Shown: in pieces, positions 1 to 5,699 of the stretch | How the letters are laid out: every line of letters starts with the position of its first letter | Position numbering within the stretch: the stretch's first letter is position 1 | Assembly (NCBI RefSeq): GCF_934525195.1 | Contig: NZ_CAKSZA010000011.1 | Location: forward strand, 1 to 6,377 | From: an uncultured Eubacterium sp. | Lineage (GTDB): Bacteria > Bacillota > Clostridia > Oscillospirales > Acutalibacteraceae | Reading direction: 5' to 3' | DNA length: 6,377 nucleotides | The notes under the pieces: generated by a model | The model's input: the letters and a program-made list of their open reading frames with translations, nothing else | Databases searched by the model: none | Told to the model about the DNA's origin: nothing | Position numbers and translations under genes: made by a program

Positions 1-35
1 TCCCTTAATCTGCCACCGGCAGCGGTCGCTTTCGT

Positions 36-76
36 CACCCAAAGCAGGCACTCTAGCCAAACTGAGTTACACCTCG
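36..76 (-). tRNA. Partial tRNA-Pro(UGG)-like: 5' half only, broken after the anticodon loop
   Basis: On the minus strand, starting at 76, the sequence has a tRNA layout: 5' acceptor strand CGAGGTG (76-70), TA spacer, D arm ACTC / GAGT around a loop with TTTGGCTA (67-50), then the anticodon strand CCTGC and the loop TTTGGGT with anticodon TGG (41-39). This is the usual 5' half of a bacterial proline tRNA. The expected closing strand GCAGG, variable loop, T arm and CACCTCG acceptor strand do not follow. Instead GACGAAAGCGACC leads to a small CTGCC-GGT-GGCAG hairpin (25-13) and the window edge. It could be a decayed tRNA, a tRNA interrupted by an intron or inserted sequence whose 3' half lies beyond the window, or a chimeric contig end. 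The strong upstream promoter fits a real stable-RNA transcription unit. Confidence 0.5.
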
Positions 77-113
77 AAGTATATTAATGAACGGTGCTCA
101 TTGTTTGTTATAT

Positions 114-137
114 GTAAAACTCCCGAAGGAGTGTTAC
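114..137 (-). other. Leader hairpin with UUCG loop, upstream of tRNA-like sequence
   Basis: On the minus strand a 10-position stem (128-137 with 114-123, one mismatch) closes a C(TTCG)G tetraloop, an exceptionally stable RNA loop. It lies between the promoter at 162-190 and the tRNA-like sequence starting at 76. Its descending arm carries TTTT but no long U tract follows, so it is more likely a leader or processing structure than a full terminator. Any function is inferred from position only. Confidence 0.5.
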
Positions 138-161
138 TGCTTGATTTCCTAATGCTTTGAA

Positions 162-190
162 ATTATACTATAAAAATAAGCATATGTCAA
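162..190 (-). promoter_or_regulatory. Consensus SigA-type promoter for a minus-strand stable RNA
   Basis: Read on the minus strand, the -35 box is TTGACA (plus positions 185-190) and the -10 box is TATAAT (162-167), separated by exactly 17 bp (168-184). Both hexamers match the housekeeping sigma consensus perfectly, which is usual for rRNA or tRNA operons and uncommon for ordinary genes. Transcription would begin near position 155 and run leftward through the hairpin at 114-137 into the tRNA-like sequence ending at 76. It diverges from the alcohol dehydrogenase gene to the right. Confidence 0.8.
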
Positions 191-295
191 GGATTATTTT
201 CAATTTTTTTAATTTTTTATGAAATATATTTTATTTGCTATCGGTTTGTGGTAAAATGTTTAAGAAATATTATTACTTTTCGTGAGGTGATTTTT

Positions 296-1429
296 TTGAA
301 TTGGGATTTTAATTTGCCTGTAAAACTTGCGTTTGGCGTTGGTAGGCATAAGGAATTGTCTGCATTTATTGATGAAATCGGCGGTCGGGTCGGAGTGCTT
401 GTTTGCTCTCGTTCATTTGCAAAAAACGGACTTGCCGATGAATTTGTTTCGCTTGCAAACGGCAGAATTAAGGCGGTTTTTTCCGACATAAGGCCTAACC
501 CTACTACGGACAATGTTAACGCTTGCGTTGCGGTTATGCGAAATGTTGACGCAGATTTTGCCGTGGCTCTCGGTGGCGGCTCACCTATGGATTGCTGCAA
601 GGCGGCTTGCGCAATCGCAAAGGGCGATGACTCAATCGAACCGTATCACAGCGGCGGAAAACCTGTCAGTTCGGCAGAAGCAATACCTATGATTGCCGTT
701 GCCACAACTTCGGGAACTGCGAGCGAGGTCACAAATATTTCTGTGTTGACCGACACGGCGAAAAATTTGAAACAACCGATGAACGACCCGGCGATGTATC
801 CGAAAATTGCGGTCATCGACCCTGTGTTGACACTCACCGTGCCGCCACAGGTTACGGCTTCGACAGGGCTTGATGTCTTGTCCCATGCAATCGAAAGCTA
901 TTGGGCAACCCTCAATCAGCCGATTTGTTCTGCGTGTTCAATCTATTCCGCTCGACTTGTTTTTAAATATTTGGAGCGTGTGTACAATCATCCTGACGAT
1001 TTGGAAGCAAGAGAAAAAATGGCGGAGGCTTCTATTGTTGCGGGTGTTGCGTTCAGCCATCCGAGAACAACAGGCTCTCACGCTTGCTCTTTTCCGCTGA
1101 CCAATATCTATGGCGTGCCTCACGGCGAGGCTTGTGCGTTCACTCTTGATTATTTTGTGAAGTTCAATGCCGAACACGCCGATGCCGACGGCAGAATTTC
1201 TGCGTTTGCAAGGGATTGCGGATTTGAGTCACCACAGGCTATGGCAGACGAAATTTCCGCTATGAAAAAGCGAATGGGTATGCGTTCGACTCTTGAAGAA
1301 ATCGGATGCACAACCGATGAGCAAATTGACGAATTGACAAAAAAGAGTATGTCAATGCTTATGAAACGAAATCCGATTGAACTTGCCGAAGATGATATAT
1401 ATAATATGTATATAGCATTGAGGTATTGA
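296..1429 (+). CDS. Iron-containing alcohol dehydrogenase
   Basis: This encodes a 377-residue NAD(P)-dependent group III alcohol dehydrogenase, a cytoplasmic enzyme that interconverts an alcohol and an aldehyde; the substrate cannot be read from sequence. The TTG start at 296 is chosen because GAGGTGA (284-290) lies 5 bp upstream; the in-frame GTG at 248 has no such site and overlaps a possible -10 box (TAAAAT, 252-257). The N-terminal Rossmann-like domain carries the GGGS dinucleotide motif (residues 93-96) and the family motif TTSGTASEVT (137-146). The C-terminal helical domain supplies the metal ligands: Asp193 and His197 (GLDVLSHAIE), His262 and His276 (VPHGEA). The length is normal. The His usually found four residues after the third ligand (His267 in FucO) is Phe266 here, within HACSFPLT. 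I recall HA-S-[FY]-PLT in the branch that includes phosphonoacetaldehyde reductases, so a non-ethanol substrate is possible. It appears monocistronic, with repeats directly after the stop. Confidence 0.93.
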   Translation: MNWDFNLPVKLAFGVGRHKELSAFIDEIGGRVGVLVCSRSFAKNGLADEFVSLANGRIKAVFSDIRPNPTTDNVNACVAVMRNVDADFAVALGGGSPMDCCKAACAIAKGDDSIEPYHSGGKPVSSAEAIPMIAVATTSGTASEVTNISVLTDTAKNLKQPMNDPAMYPKIAVIDPVLTLTVPPQVTASTGLDVLSHAIESYWATLNQPICSACSIYSARLVFKYLERVYNHPDDLEAREKMAEASIVAGVAFSHPRTTGSHACSFPLTNIYGVPHGEACAFTLDYFVKFNAEHADADGRISAFARDCGFESPQAMADEISAMKKRMGMRSTLEEIGCTTDEQIDELTKKSMSMLMKRNPIELAEDDIYNMYIALRY

Positions 1430-1431
1430 TT

Positions 1432-1451
1432 AGGCGAACAAAGTTCGCCCC
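1432..1451 (+). repeat. Short GGCGAAC hairpin repeat, copy 1
   Basis: The stem GGCGAAC (1433-1439), loop AAA and GTTCGCC (1443-1449) form a perfect 7-bp hairpin starting three bases after the alcohol dehydrogenase stop codon. The 20-bp unit recurs identically at 1777-1796 and in diverged, inverted form at 6153-6176. It lacks a T tract, so it is not a classical terminator, though it could protect the mRNA end. Confidence 0.75.
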
Positions 1452-1517
1452 AGACTGTCGATAAAGCCCCTGAACCACGCCAAAATATAATCAACCGAAT
1501 TATGCCTCCCGTTTTTT

Positions 1518-1621
1518 AAAAGGTGATTCCCCCGTTAATCGGGGGAAATGTCTGCAACGCAGACAAAAGGGGGCGTCTACGCAGTAAAGGTGGCAACACG
1601 AAGTGTTGCCGGTGGGGTTTT
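1518..1621 (+). repeat. Mosaic hairpin repeat, copy 1
   Basis: A chain of hairpins: TTCCCCCG-TTAAT-CGGGGGAA (8-bp stem), TGTCTGC-AAC-GCAGACA (7 bp), GCGT-CT-ACGC, and GGCAACAC-GAA-GTGTTGCC (8 bp), ending in CGGTGGGGTTTTA. Bases 1520-1589 are identical to 5933-6002. The final block resembles, in inverted orientation, the segment near 3146-3175 of the second copy. No open reading frame here looks coding. The phrase AAAGGTGGCAACACG loosely recalls a T-box antiterminator, but the surrounding leader is absent. It most likely belongs to a dispersed, non-autonomous intergenic repeat family. Confidence 0.8.
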
Positions 1622-1656
1622 AAAAATGCCGTAAGTATCAAACTTACAGCATTTTT
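1622..1656 (+). repeat. Inverted repeat with A and T tracts, terminator-like
   Basis: AAAAATGC (1622-1629) pairs with GCATTTTT (1649-1656) and GTAAG (1631-1635) with CTTAC (1643-1647), with a single C/A mismatch between and the loop TATCAAA. The hairpin reads much the same on both strands and ends in T5, so it could stop transcripts from either side, but the stem is AT-rich and nearly 200 bp from the preceding gene. Confidence 0.5.
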
Positions 1657-1662
1657 GGCGTT

Positions 1663-1776
1663 TTTCGTTTTTTGCTCAGTCGAGGTACCATCGTACATCT
1701 TCCTTCGCAAGAAAACGAAATTCAGAAGCTTTCTCAACAGCCTACAGCTTGACAAAAATACTTTTTCGACAAGCTG
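1663..1776 (+). repeat. Fold-back segment with two further hairpins
   Basis: TTTCGTTTTTTGC (1663-1675) pairs with GCAAGAAAACGAAA (1707-1720) over 13 bp with one bulged G; the enclosed loop has a small GTAC/GTAC stem (1685-1688 with 1693-1696). A second hairpin pairs CAGCTTG (1745-1751) with CAAGCTG (1770-1776), with A5/T5 inside. A second GGCGAAC unit follows at once. There is no sign of protein coding. TTGACA at 1749-1754 is part of the stem and has no convincing -10 box 17 bp away. No clear promoter for the flavodiiron gene was found in this interval. Confidence 0.5.
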
Positions 1777-1800
1777 AGGCGAACAAAGTTCGCCCCTACG
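1777..1800 (+). repeat. Short GGCGAAC hairpin repeat, copy 2
   Basis: The same perfect GGCGAAC-AAA-GTTCGCC hairpin as at 1432-1451, here followed by CCTACG. It matches the reverse complement of 6153-6176 at 22 of 24 positions. It lies 54 bp upstream of the flavodiiron start codon. Copies 1 and 2 are direct repeats bracketing the whole intergenic repeat block 1432-1800. Confidence 0.75.
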
Positions 1801-1853
1801 GTAAGCGTGGTTAAAAATAGTTGGTTTATTATTTATATTTGAAAGGAAAAACT

Positions 1854-3014
1854 ATGATTAAAATCAGTGATAGTGTAAAATATATCGGCGTAAATGATTA
1901 CGATATTGACCTTTTTGAGGGTCAGTATAAGCTCGAAAAGGGAATGGCATATAATTCTTATGTCATTTTTGACGAAAAAGTTGCTGTTATGGACACGGTG
2001 GACAAAATTGCCGTTGACAGATGGCAGGAATATTTGAGCGAAGCGTTGGGCGACAGAAAGCCTGACTATCTCGTTGTTCAGCACCTTGAGCCTGACCATA
2101 GCTTTGGCATTCAGGCAATTGCGGATAAATATCCCGAAATGAAGCTTATTATGTCGGCTGTTGCACTCAGAATGTTGCCACAATTCTGCGATGTTGACCC
2201 GTCAAGAGTTATCGCCGTCAAAGAGGGCGACACTCTCGAACTCGGTTCGCATACACTTACATTTGCCATGGCTCCTATGGTTCATTGGCCGGAAGTTATG
2301 GTTTCGTATGAAAGTAGCGAAAAGATTTTGTTCTCTGCCGATGCGTTTGGCAAATTCGGCACGGTTGACGCTGATGAGGCTTGGAATTGCGAAGCAAGAA
2401 GATATTATTTTAACATTGTCGGCAAATACGGCAAGCCTGTTCAAACCTTGCTCGCTAAGGCAGAAAAGCTTGACATTCAAACGATTTGTCCGCTTCACGG
2501 TCCTGTGCTTACGGACACTATCCCCGAAGTTGTTGAGCTTTACAAAAAGTGGTCGGCATACGAGCCTGAAAATGAGGGCGTGTTCATTGCCTGTGCTTCA
2601 ATCCACGGCAACACATGGATGGCTGCCCAAAAGTTGAAAGAAATTCTTGAAGAAAAGGGTTGCCCAAGAGTTGCTATTGCCGACCTTACTCGTGATGACC
2701 TTGCGGAAGCTGTTGAGGACGGATTCCGCCACAGCGTGCTTGTTTGTATGGCTTCGTCATACGATGCGGGCGTGTTCACACCGATGGAGGATTATCTCAA
2801 CCGCCTTGCGCATAAGGCGTTCCAAAACAGAACCGTTGCTCTTGTTGAAAATGCTTCGTGGGCACCAAGCGCAATTAAGGCGATGAAAGCACATTTTGAA
2901 AAAATGGCAAACATCACACTTGTTGACAAAACCGTGACTATCAAAACAAGATTGACCGAGGCATATGTTTCGGAACTTAAAGAACTTGCAGACGAAATTA
3001 TGCAAAAATTCTAA
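1854..3014 (+). CDS. FprA-type class A flavodiiron protein
   Basis: This encodes a 386-residue cytoplasmic flavodiiron protein. The family reduces O2 to water and/or nitric oxide to N2O, taking electrons from rubredoxin or a related donor, and protects anaerobes from oxygen or NO. The ATG at 1854 has GAAAGGA (1841-1847) 6 bp upstream and is preferred over an in-frame TTG at 1821 with no such site. Residues 1 to about 240 form the metallo-beta-lactamase-like domain, with all six diiron ligands visible: His77, Glu79 and Asp81 (HLEPDH), His144 (MVHWPE), Asp163 (SADAFG) and His215 (CPLHGP). Residues 243-386 form the flavodoxin-like FMN domain, with the phosphate loop SIHGNT (249-254). There is no fused rubredoxin or flavin reductase domain, so this is class A and needs a partner not seen here. 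Oxygen versus NO preference cannot be decided from sequence. Hairpins follow the stop codon, and the gene appears monocistronic. Confidence 0.95.
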   Translation: MIKISDSVKYIGVNDYDIDLFEGQYKLEKGMAYNSYVIFDEKVAVMDTVDKIAVDRWQEYLSEALGDRKPDYLVVQHLEPDHSFGIQAIADKYPEMKLIMSAVALRMLPQFCDVDPSRVIAVKEGDTLELGSHTLTFAMAPMVHWPEVMVSYESSEKILFSADAFGKFGTVDADEAWNCEARRYYFNIVGKYGKPVQTLLAKAEKLDIQTICPLHGPVLTDTIPEVVELYKKWSAYEPENEGVFIACASIHGNTWMAAQKLKEILEEKGCPRVAIADLTRDDLAEAVEDGFRHSVLVCMASSYDAGVFTPMEDYLNRLAHKAFQNRTVALVENASWAPSAIKAMKAHFEKMANITLVDKTVTIKTRLTEAYVSELKELADEIMQKF

Positions 3015-3028
3015 CGACTTTTTAATGA

Positions 3029-3226
3029 ATCAGGCTCTCCTTGTTGCAAGGAATAGCGTATATTTAGGCTCCCCTAATGGTTAGGGGAGCTGTCGTGCTT
3101 TATGCACGACTGAGGAGTTAAAAGAAATTGAGGGGCAAGAAGTAAAACCCCACCGCCTCGTTGCACTCGGCACCTCCCCTTGCTTCAAGGGGAGGCGGAA
3201 AACAAGGCTCTGCTTATTGCAAGGAA
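3029..3226 (+). repeat. Mosaic hairpin repeat, copy 2, bracketed by 23-bp direct repeats
   Basis: Modules in order: TCCTTG-TTG-CAAGGA (3038-3052); GCTCCCCTAA-TGG-TTAGGGGAGC (3068-3090, 10-bp stem); GTCGTGC-TTTAT-GCACGAC (3092-3110) followed by TGAGGAGTTA; a spacer; TAAAACCCCACCG, the inverse of the end of copy 1; and CCTCCCCTTG-CTT-CAAGGGGAGG (3173-3195, 10-bp stem). The edges 3031-3053 and 3204-3226 match at 20 of 23 positions as direct repeats. The element starts 14 bp after the flavodiiron stop codon, so its first stems may double as 3'-end structures of that mRNA, although none has a long T tract. There is no transposase or plausible reading frame. Confidence 0.75.
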
Positions 3227-3344
3227 AGGTCGTGCAAATGCTGAATGTATGGATAAATATCGCAATTAAGTCTTTTATCGTCAAAATTAACAGTAATTTT
3301 CCCAAATTAAGTGCATAATTCTACGATAAAAAAATATTTTTTCC

Positions 3345-3373
3345 TTGAAGTGAAAGATGGTTTATGTTAAAAT
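3345..3373 (+). promoter_or_regulatory. Promoter of the secreted-protein/peptide operon
   Basis: A -35 box TTGAAG (3345-3350) and a -10 box TAAAAT (3368-3373) are separated by 17 bp, with an AT-rich upstream stretch (A7 at 3328-3334, T6 around 3337-3342) resembling an UP element. The start of transcription would be near 3380, giving a leader of about 60 nt before the ATG at 3441. Confidence 0.65.
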
Positions 3374-3380
3374 AAGCCGT

Positions 3381-3415
3381 CTTTTAATTTTGGGCATTTT
3401 ATGCCTTGTTAAAAG
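3381..3415 (+). promoter_or_regulatory. 5' UTR stem-loop ahead of the secreted-protein gene
   Basis: CTTTTAA (3381-3387) pairs with TTAAAAG (3409-3415), enclosing an inner hairpin GGCAT-TTT-ATGCC (3393-3397 with 3401-3405). It would sit at the very 5' end of the mRNA, 14 nt before the GAGGA ribosome binding site (3430-3434). The plausible role is mRNA stabilisation or control. It matches no riboswitch class I know and lacks a T tract for attenuation. Confidence 0.45.
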
Positions 3416-3440
3416 AAAATATTTTTATTGAGGAACATTT

Positions 3441-5687
3441 ATGACAAAAATTTTCAAAAAGACTTTTGCCATTTTTATTGCGGTAATAATGATGATTTCT
3501 TTATTTCCGTACATGGCACTTGCCGAGGACACCGCTTCTGCAACAGAGGGCAGTACAACTGACGAAATGACTAACGAGAAGTTAAAGGCGTATATTGATG
3601 AAAATATTGCTGAAGCTTCTGTAAAACTCCCGGCTGAACCAAATTTAAGTAAAGTCCCTACTGAATTTCATAAGGGCATTGTTAAACATAAAAGTTGGAT
3701 ATACCCAAACACTGATTCCAGTAAAGAAGATAATTATTATATTTATTCAGAATATAATTCTAATAATTATATTAAGTTTTCTTTAATCGGATTGAAAGAA
3801 GCGGTTGCAGTTTATACGGGCGAAAATAATGATATTCGTTTTCCGATTACGGCTAATCTTTATAGTAATAAAAATGATAACGGGCCTCGATTTAATCTTT
3901 ATATTAAAAACATCAGCCTTCCGGAAGCTCAATCAAATTTTCAATTTGGTAACGAATATTGGGACAGATGTATTGGTGAAAATAATTTAAATTATTATAA
4001 TGACGCACAGGAATTTTCAAGTAAGTCTGACGGCAACCGTAAAAACCCTAAAGCCTCTTTTAACTCACAAGAAAAAAAGAGTTGGAGAAATTATATAAAA
4101 TATACAGGTGACGGAAACACTGACAGCTACTACGAAAAGCTGCCTAAAAAATTTCAGTTTGTGTTACAATATGAAAGTAATAAAAATACTAATACTCCTG
4201 AAACTAAAGAATTGCCATTAAGCGCTAATATGTATGTTCTTAATATGAAGCCATACAAAGATATTCTTGGCAGTCTTGAAAAGGATTATAATGCCGTAAA
4301 ATCAAACGAGTCAAATTATACACAAAAAGCTTTAAACAATTATTACAAGGCTGTTTGTGACATTATTAATTTTGACATCACTCCTTATCTCACTAAAGTA
4401 ACAACTGAAAATGATGTTGTTACTGCTGCAAGCGCAGTCAAGACTGTTGTAGAAAATTATAACTTGGCAAAAAAAATCAATTTGGATTCCACAGCCTATA
4501 TAGCGCAAAAAGAGCAATGCGATATTATCATTAAAAATCAGACCGCAAATAATGAATATGATATCAATTCGTATACAGAATTCAAGAAAATATATGATGA
4601 TGTAATCGAAAAAGCCAAAACGGTTGAAGATCAAAAAGCGCTTGACGACTTGACCGCTCAGCTTATTACTGCGCAAAGTATGCTTCGCAAAAAAAGTATT
4701 ACAATCACATATCGTGTTTTCAAGAATGATAAAGAAGAAACTGAAAGCGAAAAACAACAATCCTATACTTACGGCGACACTGTCAATTACGATTATACTC
4801 TCCTCGATGGCGAAAGCATCAAGGCGTGGACTGTAAAAGATGAGATAAATCATGCATATACAAGAGTCGGTACAAATGAAAAAAATTTCTCTCTTGTTGC
4901 AACAAGAGATTTGTATGTTGATGTTTACGTAACAACCAAACAAGTTTCGACAGCCGAATATTCAAAAGTTACCTTTATCGGACCGGGCGGTAATATAATT
5001 GATATCAAGTATGTTGAAAAGGACAAAACACTTGCTAAATCCGAATTTCCTAAAGCACCTAAGATTCCATTCTATACATTTAATAATTCATGGTCAACAG
5101 AAAATGTAATAGGCACAGGCAAAGACATTGAAGTTCGTGCAATTTATATAGTAGGTACACAAAATTGCCGTGTTCATTTTAATAATAATGAATTATCATA
5201 TTATTATGACGAACTTGTAAAGCTTGACGGATATGATTCAACCAAGAAATATGCTCTTGCAAAAGATGCTGATGGTAAGAATATTATCACTTATCTTGAC
5301 CGTGACAGTTTCCATGCTCCAAGAACCGATGATATTTACGTTGTAGAAGTTTCTGAAACTGAAGCAAAAGCAAAAATCGGCATTACAGGTAACTTTGGAG
5401 ATACAGACGGTGAAGGAAGAAAATTAGCAGCATACAACTGCAAGTTCTATCTTCCTGCGGGTTGCACCGCTGTTGAGTGGGGACTCGAAATCAACAACGG
5501 CAAAACCATAAAGCAAGTACAAAGCAATGTGCAGAATGATTATAACGAATATTCTGTTACTGTTAGATACAAGAAAGATACGAAAGTTGAAAAAATAATT
5601 TGCCGTGCTTATTTGACATATAAAACATCGGATCAATATGTAACAATTTATTCGGATCACGTTGAGCAAGCAATTAGTACTTTATAA
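3441..5687 (+). CDS. Secreted FIVAR-like protein with beta-rich C-terminal half, function unknown
   Basis: This is a 748-residue protein that I cannot assign to a named family. Residues 1-28 are a clear Sec signal peptide: KKTF, a hydrophobic stretch (FAIFIAVIMMISLFPYMA), and a likely cleavage after ALA. Residues 29-270 are an Asn/Tyr/Lys-rich region of unknown fold. Residues 271-418 are helical and look like two tandem FIVAR-type modules (about 271-347 and 349-418), judged by pattern only. Then come apparent beta modules at 419-500, 507-570 (V-F-GPGGN-I then Y-F-W, like bacterial surface beta repeats) and 575-640, and a distinct C-terminal domain (642-748). I see no LPxTG, SLH, dockerin or transmembrane anchor, so it is probably released or held non-covalently. 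The ATG follows GAGGA (3430-3434). It has its own promoter and is co-transcribed with the small gene at 5700. Its base composition is clearly more AT-rich than the two upstream enzymes. No catalytic motif is recognised. Confidence 0.88.
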   Translation: MTKIFKKTFAIFIAVIMMISLFPYMALAEDTASATEGSTTDEMTNEKLKAYIDENIAEASVKLPAEPNLSKVPTEFHKGIVKHKSWIYPNTDSSKEDNYYIYSEYNSNNYIKFSLIGLKEAVAVYTGENNDIRFPITANLYSNKNDNGPRFNLYIKNISLPEAQSNFQFGNEYWDRCIGENNLNYYNDAQEFSSKSDGNRKNPKASFNSQEKKSWRNYIKYTGDGNTDSYYEKLPKKFQFVLQYESNKNTNTPETKELPLSANMYVLNMKPYKDILGSLEKDYNAVKSNESNYTQKALNNYYKAVCDIINFDITPYLTKVTTENDVVTAASAVKTVVENYNLAKKINLDSTAYIAQKEQCDIIIKNQTANNEYDINSYTEFKKIYDDVIEKAKTVEDQKALDDLTAQLITAQSMLRKKSITITYRVFKNDKEETESEKQQSYTYGDTVNYDYTLLDGESIKAWTVKDEINHAYTRVGTNEKNFSLVATRDLYVDVYVTTKQVSTAEYSKVTFIGPGGNIIDIKYVEKDKTLAKSEFPKAPKIPFYTFNNSWSTENVIGTGKDIEVRAIYIVGTQNCRVHFNNNELSYYYDELVKLDGYDSTKKYALAKDADGKNIITYLDRDSFHAPRTDDIYVVEVSETEAKAKIGITGNFGDTDGEGRKLAAYNCKFYLPAGCTAVEWGLEINNGKTIKQVQSNVQNDYNEYSVTVRYKKDTKVEKIICRAYLTYKTSDQYVTIYSDHVEQAISTL

Positions 5688-5699
5688 GGAGGGGTAATT

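Noticed and set aside
1..110. Cobalamin or other riboswitch on the minus strand at the left edge
   Set aside because: GATTAAGGGA at the edge loosely recalls part of a cobalamin element, but the diagnostic core is not visible and the tRNA-Pro layout explains positions 36-76 far better.
1150..1494. Minus-strand 114-codon open frame overlapping the end of the alcohol dehydrogenase
   Set aside because: It lies mostly antisense to a well-supported enzyme gene, has no ribosome binding site that stands out, and its product resembles no protein family.
1580..1625. Possible T-box antiterminator (AAAGGTGGCAACACG)
   Set aside because: The resemblance is limited to a few bases. There is no stem I or specifier loop, and the downstream gene is not an aminoacyl-tRNA or amino-acid gene.
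1516..1777. Open frames of 79 and 84 codons on both strands within the repeat block
   Set aside because: They are translations of hairpin repeats; opposite-strand frames of similar length arise from the inverted repeats, and neither has a convincing start.
4332..4943. Minus-strand 203-codon open frame inside the secreted-protein gene
   Set aside because: It is antisense to a continuous 748-codon gene with signal peptide; the Phe/Ile/Cys-rich product reflects the reverse of AT-rich Asn/Lys codons.
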